A stretch of DNA of 64,000 bases, from NCBI RefSeq assembly GCF_007752535.1, contig NZ_CP036426.1:8122001-8186000 (forward strand). The letters run 5' to 3'. Within the stretch, counting starts at the first letter, position 1. Every line of letters begins with the position of its first letter. Under the pieces are notes generated by a model that was given only the letters and a program-made list of their open reading frames with translations, was not told the origin of the DNA and ran no database searches. The DNA is from Tautonia plasticadhaerens (GTDB taxonomy: Bacteria; Planctomycetota; Planctomycetia; Isosphaerales; Isosphaeraceae). Positions 31,843 through 40,677 of this stretch are shown one piece after another. Position numbers and translations under genes: made by a program.

Positions 31843-32796
31843 TTATCGAGACGCCATTTCAGGCGAACCGCGGCCGATGAGCGCCGCCAGCAGGCCGGGA
31901 CGTCGGGGGGCCGAGCCGGAGGCCTCGTCGGCCTCGGCGGCGACGGCCCGGGCCAGGCGCCTGATGCAGCGCGAGGCCTCGCAGCCGGGGGCGTCGAGCA
32001 GGAACGGGCGGCGGCGGCGGACGGCCGTGGCCACCTTCGGGTCGAAGCGGACGAAGCCGGGGCCGACCGGCCGCACGGCGGCGCCCAGGAACGATCGGCA
32101 GGCCGAGGAGAGGCGGTCCAGCGCCTCGATCGCCTCGGCGCTGGAGCGGGCCTGGCCGATCACCGAGCGGATCGGCGGGCAGCCCTGCCGCTTCCTCAGG
32201 CGGGCGACGACCGCCTGGGCGTCGGCCAGGGCCGTCGGCTCGGGGGAGGCGACGACGACGACCGAGTCGACCGCCGAGGCCAGCATCGAGCCGCTGGGGG
32301 CCAGGCCCGAGCCGCCGTCGATCAGGACGAACTCGGCCTCGGTCTGCCGGGCGATGTCGGGCAGCTCGGCGGCCAGGCGGTCCCGGGCGGCCTCGACGGC
32401 GCCGTCGGCGGCGCGGGCGGCGTGGACGCCGGAGAGGAAGCGGATGGACTCGGGGCCGTCGACGATCGTCTCGGCCAGGGGGCGGTCCTCGGCCATGGCG
32501 TCGCCGAGGTCCCGGTCGAGCGACAGGCCGCAGAGCAGGTCGAGGTTCGCCAGGCCGGCGTCGGCGTCGATCAGGACCACCCGGCGGCCCATCATGCCCA
32601 GGGCGACGGCCAGGTTCAACGTCAGGTTCGAGGTGCCGACGCCCCCCTTGCCGCTGGTGATCAGCAGCGAACGGGCCGGGGCCGGGGCGGGCCCGGGTCG
32701 GGTCGGGGAGGGCGCGGGCAAGGGCTCGGTCTTGATCCGCTTGCGGAGCAGGTCGGCCTGGTCGGGCATGGGGTTCCCCTGGCTGGCGAGGGTCAT
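31843..32796 (-). CDS. flhG: FlhG/MinD-like flagellar number regulator with altered P-loop
   Basis: A 317-residue ParA/MinD-family protein. MPDQADLLRKRI at the start is the FlhG-type helix that stimulates FlhF. The P-loop region reads SGKGGVGTSNLTLNLA: the signature lysine of SGKGG is kept but the invariant second lysine (GVGKS/T) is Thr. VLIDADAGLANLDLLCGL and FVLIDGGSGL are the switch regions. FlhG normally limits flagellar number and placement with FlhF. ATG 32796 has GGAGG 7 nt upstream; a GTG at 32913 overlaps the flhF stop (GTGA) and would add 39 Pro-rich residues. Which start is used is open. Confidence 0.88.
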   Translation of the reverse strand: MTLASQGNPMPDQADLLRKRIKTEPLPAPSPTRPGPAPAPARSLLITSGKGGVGTSNLTLNLAVALGMMGRRVVLIDADAGLANLDLLCGLSLDRDLGDAMAEDRPLAETIVDGPESIRFLSGVHAARAADGAVEAARDRLAAELPDIARQTEAEFVLIDGGSGLAPSGSMLASAVDSVVVVASPEPTALADAQAVVARLRKRQGCPPIRSVIGQARSSAEAIEALDRLSSACRSFLGAAVRPVGPGFVRFDPKVATAVRRRRPFLLDAPGCEASRCIRRLARAVAAEADEASGSAPRRPGLLAALIGRGSPEMASR

Positions 32797-32909
32797 GGTG
32801 GGTCCTCCGTCTCGGTCGGGCTCGGGTGGCGTCGGGGCGTCGGCGGTCGGCCCCGGCCCGGGGGCCGGGGCGCCGGGGTGCTTCGGGCGGGCGTCGGGCG
32901 AGGAGGGAC

Positions 32910-34052
32910 TCACGAGGGCGCCTCCCGGCCCAGGATCAGGGCGGCGAGGCGGTCCCCGTCGGCGGGCTCGATGTCGTCGGGCACGCCCTGGCCGGTGGTC
33001 AGGTAGCTGATCGGTCGGGAGGCCCGGGAGACGACGCCGAGCACGGCGCCCAGGCCGTCGGCCTCGTCGAGCTTGGTCAGGATCAGCCGGTCGAAGCCGA
33101 GCGGCTCGAAGCGGTCGACGACCGCGCGGAGGCTCTTCTCCCCGGCGGCGGCCGAGAGCACGAGGTGGACCTCGTCGGGCCGGCAGACGGCGAGGAAGGC
33201 GGCCAGCTCCCGGATCTTCACCTCGTCCCGGGGGCTCCGGCCGGCGGTGTCGACGAGGGCGAGGTCGACGGGGCCGAGGTCGTCGAGCGCCCCGGGCATC
33301 CGGCCGGGGGCGTCGGCCACGGCGAGGGGGAGGTCGATGATCTCGGCGTACGTCCTCAATTGTTCGACCGCGGCGATGCGGTAGGTGTCGACCGTCACCA
33401 GGCCGACCTTGAGCCCGAGCCCGAGCTTGGCGTTGGCCGCGAGCTTGGCCACGGTGGTCGTCTTGCCCACGCCGGTCGGGCCGACCAGGGCGACCACCCG
33501 CCGCGTCCCCGCCACGGCGCCGACCGGCGGCGCCACGGGGAGGCAGAGGCCGATGCCCCGGCGCAAGGCCTCCTCCACCGCCTCGGGCCGGTGCATCTCG
33601 TCGGGCTCGACCGAGTCGGCCACGAACCGGACGAGCCTCCGGGCCAGGTGCTCGGGGATCTCGGCGTCGAGCAGCCGGGCGTAGGTCGGCGCCAGCTCGG
33701 TCGGCACGTCGATGAGCAGGTGGTCGAGCATCCCGAGCCGGGTCAGGCCCTCGACCGCCTCATGCACCCGGCCGAGCCGGTCGTCGAGCCCCGGCCGGGC
33801 CGGGGGCGGGGGCGACGCCGGGCCGACCCGATCGACGCGGGCCGAGACCTCGATCCCCCCCCGGCCGGCTCGGGCCCCGGGCGGCGCGGCCGTCACCTCG
33901 ACCAGCTCCCGCCCCCCGAGGCCGAGCAGCCGGCGGCGGCGCAGCTCCCTCGTGCCGAGGATGACCGCCGAGCCGCCCAGGTCGCGACGGACCCGGGCGA
34001 GGGCCTCCTTCAGCGTGCCGGCTCGGTAGGTTCGGGGGGCGGGCTGGGGCAT
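32910..34052 (-). CDS. flhF: FlhF, SRP-type GTPase for flagellar placement
   Basis: A 380-residue protein with a basic N-terminus (RTYRAGTLKEALARVRRDLGGSAVILGTREL), a Pro-rich linker, an N domain, and the SRP-family G domain: VGPTGVGKTTTVAKLA near 190, VDTYRIAAVEQL, VDTAGRSPRD and ILTKLDEADGLG. FlhF places the flagellum at the pole and recruits FliF. It is followed by flhG in an overlapping arrangement, as is usual for this pair. Confidence 0.95.
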   Translation of the reverse strand: MPQPAPRTYRAGTLKEALARVRRDLGGSAVILGTRELRRRRLLGLGGRELVEVTAAPPGARAGRGGIEVSARVDRVGPASPPPPARPGLDDRLGRVHEAVEGLTRLGMLDHLLIDVPTELAPTYARLLDAEIPEHLARRLVRFVADSVEPDEMHRPEAVEEALRRGIGLCLPVAPPVGAVAGTRRVVALVGPTGVGKTTTVAKLAANAKLGLGLKVGLVTVDTYRIAAVEQLRTYAEIIDLPLAVADAPGRMPGALDDLGPVDLALVDTAGRSPRDEVKIRELAAFLAVCRPDEVHLVLSAAAGEKSLRAVVDRFEPLGFDRLILTKLDEADGLGAVLGVVSRASRPISYLTTGQGVPDDIEPADGDRLAALILGREAPS

Positions 34053-34190
34053 GGGGATCGGTCGGGTCCTGTTCGTTCGGGTTCGCTGGGAGGACCGGCC
34101 TGGCCTCGCGAGGGTCGATGGCAGGGGCCGGGATCGGGAGGGGGACCTCAGTGGTCCATCCGCCGTATTGGTCGACAGATCGGTTTCCGT

Positions 34191-34337
34191 CCCCCCCTCC
34201 CCGCTCTCGGGGAGAGGGTCGGGGTGAGGGGGCCCGGCGTTCGACCTGAAACCTTGCGCGTCGTCGGCTCCCCCCTCAACCGGCCTCCGGCCACCCCCTC
34301 CCCCGCAAGCGGGGGAGAGGGTCGGGGACGACCGCCC
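34191..34337. repeat. Two GC-rich palindromic repeats in the flhA-flhF gap
   Basis: Copies near 34191-34231 (CCCCTCCCCGCTCTCGGGGA with GTCGGGGTGAGGGG) and 34269-34335 (CCCCCTCAACC then CCCCTCCCCCGCAAGCGGGG). Same family as 7297-7463. The 435-nt gap between flhA and flhF holds no gene. Confidence 0.7.
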
Positions 34338-34487
34338 TCGTCAGGGATCGTCCCGGATGGACCATCCGGTCGGGGATGATCGTGGCGTGTCCCGACCCCT
34401 CGGACACCCGCTCGCACGGCCATTTCACATCCATCGTTCCCCATCCGTCTCCTCCCGTCCGCGGTCTCGCGTCCGTCATCACCCCGG

Positions 34488-36779
34488 TCATCTCGCGTCC
34501 GTCGATCGCCCCTCCCCCGCCGCCGTCCCGCGTCGGGGGTCGGCCGGGGCCCGGGTGGAGATCGGCGCGTGGGGCCCTCGGAGGATGGACGGGATGCCCG
34601 AGGCCGGGGCCGGCACCGGGGGCACGGGGCCTTCGGGGGGGTCCTGCTCGACGACGGTGCCGATGACCTCGATCGGCGTGTCCCGGGGGACTTCCCGGCG
34701 GCTCAGGACGACGAGCCGGGGCAGGTCGGCCCGGGTGAGGTCCTTGAGCACCGGGCGGGCCTCGGCGGAGCAGAGGATGACCGGGTGGACGCCGCCGGCC
34801 ACGGCGGCGGCGACGCCGTCGGCCACGGCCCGGACGACCCCCCGGGCGGAGTCCTCGCCGAGGGCCTCGGTCGGGCGGTCCTCCTCGCGGGCGGCGGCGA
34901 CGAGCCGGGCGTCGAGCGGGGCGTCGACGGAGACGACCCGGAGGCGGCCGTCGAGGCCGAGGTACTGCTGGGCGATCCGGCGGCCGAGGGCGCGCCGGAC
35001 GCATTCGGTCAGGTCGTCGGTGTCCCGGGTCCGGCCGGCGTGCTCGGCCAGGGCCTCGAGGATCGTCTCCAGGTCCCGGACGCTCACCCGTTCCCGCAGG
35101 AGGTTCTGCAGGACGCGCTGGACCTCCCCGGCCCGGAGCATGCCGGGGACGACCTCGATGACCAGCGCGGGGGAGGTCTCCCGGGCCCGGTCGAGCAGGC
35201 GGTAGACCTGCTCGTGGGTCATCAGCTCGTCGGCGTGCCGGGCGACGATCTCGCCGAAGTGCTCGGCGATGGAGGCCGAGGGCTCGACGATCCGGCACCC
35301 GGCCCGCTCGGCCGGCTCCCGGCCGTCGGCGTGGATCCAGACCGCCGGGCGCCCGGTGGCGGGGTCGACGCCGTCCCTGCCGTGGACCTGGGGCCCGGTC
35401 AGCCCGGCGGGGGGGACGGCGAGCAGCCGGCCGACGAAGGCGGTCCCCTGCCCCACCACGGCGCCCCGGATCTTGATCCGGTAGTCGTGCGGGGGCAAGC
35501 CCATCTCGTCCCGGATCCGGACCTGCGGGACGATCAGCCCCAGTTCCCGGGCGACCCGGTGGCGGACGGTCCGGATGCGGTCGAGCAGGTCGCCGCCCCG
35601 GGTGGGGTCGGCCAGGGCGATCAGGCGGAAGCCGATCTCCAGCTCCAGGGGGTCGACGTGGAGCAGGTCCTCCATCCGCTCGCTCATCCCCTCGGCGAGC
35701 GTCCCCGAGGGGGCCGGGGCCGACGGCGTCGGCGCTTCGTGGCGAGTCGTCGGCTCGGGCGCGGTCGGCTCCGACCCGGCGGCCTCGCCGAGGGGCTTCG
35801 ACCGGGAGGCGACATACGCCCCGGCCCCCAGCCCGGCGGCGACGGTCAGCAGCGGCACGGCCGGCAGGCCGGTGAAGGCGAGCAGGCCGATCGAGACGGC
35901 CGAGACGGTCATCACCTCGGGGCGGCCGAGCAACTGGCCGACCACGTCGCGGCCCAGGTCCGACTCCCCCGAGGATCGGGTGACGATCAGGCCCGCGGCC
36001 AGCGAGGTCAGGAAGGCGGGCACCTGGGCCACCAGGCCGTCGCCGATGGTCAGCTTCGTGAAGACCTCGACCGCCTCGAGCGGCGCCATCTCGAAGCGGA
36101 TGACGCCGATGGCCAGGCCGCCGACGATGTTGATGGCCGTGATGACGACGCCGGCCATCGCGTCGCCGCGGACGAACTTGCCGGCGCCGTCCATGGCGGC
36201 GAAGAAGTCGGCCTGGCGCTGGACGCCGTCGCGGCGCCGGGCGGCCTCGGCGGCGTCGATGGCCCCGGCGTGCAGGTCGGCGTCGATGGCCATCTGCTTG
36301 CCCGGCATCCCGTCGAGCATGAACCGCGCGGCCACCTCGCCGATCCTCCCCGCCCCCTTGGTGATGACCAGGAACTGGATCGCCACCAGGATCAGGAAGA
36401 TGACGGCGCCGACGATCACCTCGTCCCCCGAGACGAACTCGCCGAACGCCTGGACGACCCCCCCGGCGGCGTCGAGGCCCTCGGTCCCGCCCCGGGTGAG
36501 GATCAGCCGGGTGGTGGCCACGTTGAGCACCAGGCGGGTCAGGGCGGTCGTCAGCAGGATGGTCGGGAAGGCGCTGAATTCCAGCGGGGTCCGGATCGCC
36601 AGGGTCGTCAGCAGGACGACCACGGCCAGCGCGATGTTGCCGGCCAGCAGCAGGTCGAGCGCCCCCGGCGGCACCGGCACGATGAGCACGAGCACGGCGC
36701 CGACGATGGCGACGGGCAGGGCCGCGTCCACGATCGTCGAGCGGCCGAGGGCGATCATGCGATGGGGGGACGCGGGCAT
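34488..36779 (-). CDS. flhA: FlhA, flagellar export gate protein
   Basis: A 763-residue export-gate subunit. Eight hydrophobic helices lie within residues 10-335, with the FHIPEP signature region TALTRLVLNVATTRLIL and the conserved cytoplasmic loop FVRGDAMAGVVITAINIVGGL. A Pro/Ala-rich linker leads to the soluble domain (about 400-760) that binds late chaperone-substrate complexes. GGAGG is 5 nt before ATG 36779. The core is full length, unlike FlhB and FliG here. A promoter candidate sits 200 nt upstream. Confidence 0.96.
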   Translation of the reverse strand: MPASPHRMIALGRSTIVDAALPVAIVGAVLVLIVPVPPGALDLLLAGNIALAVVVLLTTLAIRTPLEFSAFPTILLTTALTRLVLNVATTRLILTRGGTEGLDAAGGVVQAFGEFVSGDEVIVGAVIFLILVAIQFLVITKGAGRIGEVAARFMLDGMPGKQMAIDADLHAGAIDAAEAARRRDGVQRQADFFAAMDGAGKFVRGDAMAGVVITAINIVGGLAIGVIRFEMAPLEAVEVFTKLTIGDGLVAQVPAFLTSLAAGLIVTRSSGESDLGRDVVGQLLGRPEVMTVSAVSIGLLAFTGLPAVPLLTVAAGLGAGAYVASRSKPLGEAAGSEPTAPEPTTRHEAPTPSAPAPSGTLAEGMSERMEDLLHVDPLELEIGFRLIALADPTRGGDLLDRIRTVRHRVARELGLIVPQVRIRDEMGLPPHDYRIKIRGAVVGQGTAFVGRLLAVPPAGLTGPQVHGRDGVDPATGRPAVWIHADGREPAERAGCRIVEPSASIAEHFGEIVARHADELMTHEQVYRLLDRARETSPALVIEVVPGMLRAGEVQRVLQNLLRERVSVRDLETILEALAEHAGRTRDTDDLTECVRRALGRRIAQQYLGLDGRLRVVSVDAPLDARLVAAAREEDRPTEALGEDSARGVVRAVADGVAAAVAGGVHPVILCSAEARPVLKDLTRADLPRLVVLSRREVPRDTPIEVIGTVVEQDPPEGPVPPVPAPASGIPSILRGPHAPISTRAPADPRRGTAAGEGRSTDAR

Positions 36780-36981
36780 CCGAACCTCCGAACCGAACCG
36801 TCCGGCCGCCGTCCTGCGGCGGCCCGACCAACGGGCGCGGCCGACCCGGACCCGGCGCGGACCCCGAGCGACCCGGGACGCCTCCGCGGCGTCTCGGTCG
36901 TCGGCTCCCGACGGCGGGGGCGGGCCGTCTCGAAGTCGCGGCTCTCAAGGGTGGGAACGGCCGGGCCGGATAGGTGCGGGG

Positions 36982-37010
36982 ACGATACTGCGGGCCGGGG
37001 CTCCTGTCCA
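36982..37010 (-). promoter_or_regulatory. Promoter of flhA
   Basis: Minus strand TGGACA (37005-37010) and TATCGT (36982-36987) with a 17-nt spacer. This gives a leader of about 195 nt. The same -10 hexamer occurs at 49305. Confidence 0.5.
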
Positions 37011-37172
37011 GTGCGATCGGCGGGGCGTCCGGTCGTGCCGCCTGGGGCGATCCTGCCGATTGGGACCGGGGGACCGGATGGGCAGGGCGTATTTTCTCGC
37101 GAAGAAATGCGGCAGGCTGGGGAATACATCCTGCACTTCACCCGGGGGAACCGAGCACGGCCGGAGGCGACG

Positions 37173-37793
37173 ATGGGCACCTTCTTCCTGATCTGCGCGG
37201 CGATCGGCGGGACGATCCTGGTCCTGCAACTCGGCCTGACGCTGCTGGGCCTCGGCGGCGACCTGGCCGGGGCGGACGCGGTGGACCTGCCGGACCTGCC
37301 CGACGGCGACGGGGGGGACGGGGCCGTCGGCCACGAGGGAGCCGGCTTCTCGGACCTGGCCCGGAAGCTGACGTTCCAGGCGGTCGTCTCGTTCCTGGCC
37401 TTCTTCGGCATCGGCGGGCTGTCGGCCCGGGGGTCCGACTGGTCCCCCGGCCTCAGCCTGGCGACGGCGACGGCGGTCGGCCTGGCGGCGACGGCCCTGC
37501 TGGGCTACGCCTTCGGCGGCCTGAGGAAGCTCCAGGGCAGCGGCTCGTTGCGGCTGTCGAACGCCGTCGGCGAGGTCGGCCGGGTCTACCTGCGGGTGCC
37601 GGGCGGCGAGGGGGGCGTCGGCAAGGTGATCGTGACGGTCCAGGGCCGCTCCGAGGAGCTCCGGGCCGTCACCCCCGGCCCCGAGCTCCGGGCCGGGGAG
37701 GCGGTGGTTGTCACCCGGGTGGTGGACGACCGCACGCTGGAGGTGGTCGACCAGGCCGCCCACGTCGCCAAGTCGGCGTCGCTCGCCGACTGA
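37173..37793 (+). CDS. NfeD-like membrane protein (YuaF type)
   Basis: A 206-residue protein with N-terminal TM (FFLICAAIGGTILVLQLGL), an acidic stretch, two more hydrophobic segments (about 70-83 and 95-114), and a C-terminal OB-fold (SNAVGEVGRVYLRVPGG...GKVIVTVQG...ELRAVTPG...GEAVVVTRVVDDRTLEVV). This is the short NfeD type that partners with flotillins. GGAGG lies 5 nt before the ATG. The flotillin gene follows by 70 nt, as in many bacteria. Confidence 0.88.
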   Translation: MGTFFLICAAIGGTILVLQLGLTLLGLGGDLAGADAVDLPDLPDGDGGDGAVGHEGAGFSDLARKLTFQAVVSFLAFFGIGGLSARGSDWSPGLSLATATAVGLAATALLGYAFGGLRKLQGSGSLRLSNAVGEVGRVYLRVPGGEGGVGKVIVTVQGRSEELRAVTPGPELRAGEAVVVTRVVDDRTLEVVDQAAHVAKSASLAD

Positions 37794-37863
37794 TCGATTC
37801 GGTTCGGATCGGATCGATCCGCCCTCGCACCCCTGATGACCTTGACTTCGAGGATCTGCAGCC

Positions 37864-39594
37864 ATGAACCCGATCCCGCTCCTGCTCGTCGCCCAGGTCC
37901 CCGCCGTGGAGGGGAACATCTGGCCGGTCGTCGGCGCCGCGTTGTTCGCGATCGCGGCGTTCAGCATCGTGACGACGGGCGTGAAGTGCTACAAGCGGTG
38001 CCCGTCGAACAAGATCCTGGTGAAGTGGGGGGCCGGCTCGGGCAAGCAGGCGGCCAAGTGCGTGCAGGGCGGCGGCGAGTTCGTCGTGCCAATCATCCAG
38101 GATTATGATTATCTGAGCCTGGAGCCGATCCAGATCGAGATCCCCCTGCGGGGGGCGCTGTCGTTCGAGAACATCCGGGTGAACGTGCCGAGCGTCTTCA
38201 CGGTGGCGATCGGCTCGGACCCGCAGGTGCAGCAGAACGCGGCGATCCGCCTGCTGGGCCTGAGCCGGGAGCAGGTGAGCAGCCAGGCCAGCGACATCAT
38301 CTTCGGCCAGCTCCGCCAGGTGATCGCCTCGATGACGATCGAGGACATCAACCGGGACCGCGAGAAGTTCCTGGAGAACATCCAGCTCTCGCTGGAGTCG
38401 GAGCTGAACAAGATCGGCCTGGTGCTGCTGAACGTCAACATCACCGACCTGACGGACGACTCGGGCTACATCGAGGCCATCGGCCGCAAGGCCGCCAGCA
38501 CGGCGGTCAACCAGGCCGAGATCGACGTGGCCGAGCAACAGAAGAAGGGGTCGATCGGCGTCGCCCGCGCCGAGCAGGAGAAGGCCGTCGAGGTGGCCAA
38601 CGCCGAGAAGCTCCGGGAGATCGGCACCAAGACCGCCGAGCGCGACCGGACGCTCCAGGTGGCCGAGCTGACGAGGGCCCAGCAGGTCGGCGTCGAATCC
38701 GCCCGCTTCCAGCAGCAGGCGGGCATCAAGGACGCCGAGCGCGGCATGCGGATCCAGCTGGCCGACGCCGACGCCCTGGCCATCGCCGGCGAGAACGAGG
38801 CCAAGGCGAAGATCGCCGCCAGCAAGGCCGAGCTGAACGTGAAGGAGGCCGAGGCGTATCAGATCGGCGAGACCCGGCGCCGGGAGGCCGAGGCCGCCGT
38901 GGCCGAGGCCCAGTTCCGGGCCCAGGCCAAGGCCGCCCTGGCCGAGGCAGAGAAGGTGGAGGCCGAGCAGCGGGCCAAGCTCGAAGCCCAGGCCAAGGCC
39001 GAGAAGGCCCGGGTCATCGTCGACGCCGAGGCCGCCGCCGAGCGCCGACGCCTGGAGGCCCGGGCCGAGGCGGACGCCGTCTTCGCCCGGCTGGAGGCCG
39101 AGGCCCGGGGCCAGTACGAGCAGCTCGCCAGGAAGGCCGAGGGCCTCAAGGCCATCGTCGAGGCCTGCGGCGGGTCGCAGCAGGCGTTCCAGCTGCTGAT
39201 GCTCGAACACATGGACAAGCTCTCCGAGACGGCCGCCCAGGCGATCTCGAACATCAAGTTCGACAAGGTGGTCGTCTGGGACGCCGGGGCCAACGGCCAC
39301 AACGGCCAGGGCGACGGCCCCGGGGTGGGGGCCACCGCCGGGTTCCTCCGCAACATGGCGCATACCCTGCCGCCGATGCTCCAGATCATGCAGGAGATCG
39401 GCGGGGTGAAGATGCCCGACTACTTCGGCAAGATGGTCGGAGACGACCCCGGCAAGGGCAAGGGAGAGGGCGAGTCCTCCCCCAACGGCTCGGCCCCCGA
39501 GCACGCCGAGGCCGGCACCGGGGGAGAGCCGAAGGGCGGGCGTCCCGGCCCCGGTCCGAGCCGGGGCCCCGGGAACCGGCCCTCAAAGTCGTAG
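37864..39594 (+). CDS. Flotillin-family membrane scaffold protein
   Basis: A 576-residue protein: TM anchor near residues 17-40, the SPFH/band 7 domain to about 200 (VVPIIQDYDYLSLEPIQIEIPL, LENIQLSLESELNKIGLVLLNVNITDLTDDSGYIEAIGRKAA), then a long Glu/Ala/Lys/Arg coiled coil of AEA-type repeats (about 210-430), and a Gly-rich tail. Flotillins organise membrane microdomains with NfeD partners. It is a complete copy, longer than the usual 500 residues owing to the tail. It converges on flhB. Confidence 0.95.
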   Translation: MNPIPLLLVAQVPAVEGNIWPVVGAALFAIAAFSIVTTGVKCYKRCPSNKILVKWGAGSGKQAAKCVQGGGEFVVPIIQDYDYLSLEPIQIEIPLRGALSFENIRVNVPSVFTVAIGSDPQVQQNAAIRLLGLSREQVSSQASDIIFGQLRQVIASMTIEDINRDREKFLENIQLSLESELNKIGLVLLNVNITDLTDDSGYIEAIGRKAASTAVNQAEIDVAEQQKKGSIGVARAEQEKAVEVANAEKLREIGTKTAERDRTLQVAELTRAQQVGVESARFQQQAGIKDAERGMRIQLADADALAIAGENEAKAKIAASKAELNVKEAEAYQIGETRRREAEAAVAEAQFRAQAKAALAEAEKVEAEQRAKLEAQAKAEKARVIVDAEAAAERRRLEARAEADAVFARLEAEARGQYEQLARKAEGLKAIVEACGGSQQAFQLLMLEHMDKLSETAAQAISNIKFDKVVVWDAGANGHNGQGDGPGVGATAGFLRNMAHTLPPMLQIMQEIGGVKMPDYFGKMVGDDPGKGKGEGESSPNGSAPEHAEAGTGGEPKGGRPGPGPSRGPGNRPSKS

Positions 39595-39623
39595 GCCGAT
39601 CCGAGCCGGGGCGGGGACGGGCC

Positions 39624-39656
39624 GGGCCCGACGCCCGATGGCGTCGGCCCGGGCCC
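39624..39656. terminator. Hairpin between convergent flotillin and flhB
   Basis: GGGCCCGACGCC (39624-39635) pairs with GGCGTCGG/CCC (39640-39650) with one offset. It occupies the 190-nt gap. No sequence resembling the missing FlhB C-domain (NPTH) is found here. Confidence 0.4.
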
Positions 39657-39785
39657 CTCGACCCGCCCGGGGGGCCGATCCGTACTGGCCGGCGCCGATG
39701 ACCTCGCCCCCTCTCGGGTGTGCAACGCCCGGTCGATCGATGCCGGGGCCGGCGGGGCCCACCCGGTTCGGGCGTCCGCCCGCGG

Positions 39786-40565
39786 TCAGATCGCACCGGG
39801 GCCGGCGGGCTCGGCGACCCCGGGGGCCGGTTCCCCCCGCCTCCCCGCCCGGAGGCGGGCACGGATGCCGGGATTCCCCCCCTGCTCGCGCTGCTCCTCA
39901 CGCTGCTCCCGGGGAGAGATGCGCAGCCGGGCGTCGAGCCGCCGGACCTGCACCGCGCGGTGGACCAGGCCGACCGCCAGCAGGGCCAGGCCCAGCCGGG
40001 AGATCGAGGCATGGAGCGTCCCCCCCGCGAGCCGGATCACCTCCGAGGGGTCGGACGCGGTCGAGGCGGCGGGATCTCGGAGGACGCCCCGGATCGCCCA
40101 CCAGGTCAGGGCGACCAGCACCACGGCCCGGGCCACCAGGCCGGCGGCCCGGCCGAGGCGGTCACCGGGGGTCCCCGCCGAGGCTCCCGGCCGGAGCCGG
40201 GCCGGGTCGGGGAGGGCCAGGCCCGGCCGGAAGAGCCCGCCGGCCTGGACCTGATGGGCCACCAGGCTCGCCAGCACCGGCACCGCCAGGATGACCGCCA
40301 TCGGCGACGCGACCGAGCCGATCGCCGAGCGGACGAGGGCGACGAACGTCGAGGCGTCGGCGACCGCGAGGTCCTCGCCGGAGAGCCCCTCCCGGATCAG
40401 CCCGAGCATCCCCGAGAGCAGCCCCTCGCCCCAGACCCCCAGCGCCGCCGACGCCGCCAGCAGGCCGACCGCGGCGGTCAGCTCGCCGCTGACCGGCACC
40501 ATCCCGCGATCCCGGGCCTCCCGGAGCCGCCGGGGAGAGGGTTCGAGCGTGCGATCGTCGGACAT
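39786..40565 (-). CDS. flhB: FlhB, N-terminal membrane domain only
   Basis: A 259-residue protein. The N-terminal signature EPSPRRLREARDRGMVPVSGEL and four TM segments (about 28-48, 85-110, 140-160, 180-200) are FlhB-like, and the juxtamembrane stretch ISPREQREEQREQGGNPGIR aligns with the usual linker. Then the protein stops. Normal FlhB has about 100 further residues with the autocleaving NPTH motif that switches export specificity. No frameshifted remainder exists in the 190 nt to the flotillin stop. ATG 40565 is the first gene-start after fliR. Confidence 0.9.
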   Translation of the reverse strand: MSDDRTLEPSPRRLREARDRGMVPVSGELTAAVGLLAASAALGVWGEGLLSGMLGLIREGLSGEDLAVADASTFVALVRSAIGSVASPMAVILAVPVLASLVAHQVQAGGLFRPGLALPDPARLRPGASAGTPGDRLGRAAGLVARAVVLVALTWWAIRGVLRDPAASTASDPSEVIRLAGGTLHASISRLGLALLAVGLVHRAVQVRRLDARLRISPREQREEQREQGGNPGIRARLRAGRRGEPAPGVAEPAGPGAI

Positions 40566-40677
40566 GGGGCCGCCCGTCGTCGGGGTTGGTGGGGAGGGAG
40601 CCGGGTCGGGGCCGGGGGCCGGGGCCCTCGGGCGGACCCGAGATTACGGGGTCCCGCATGCTCATCCCTGCCGGCGT

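Noticed and set aside
34569-37793. A 1,074-residue plus-strand ORF across flhA into the NfeD gene
   Set aside because: Most of it is antisense to flhA and only its end, from ATG 37173, is the real NfeD-like gene with a ribosome binding site.
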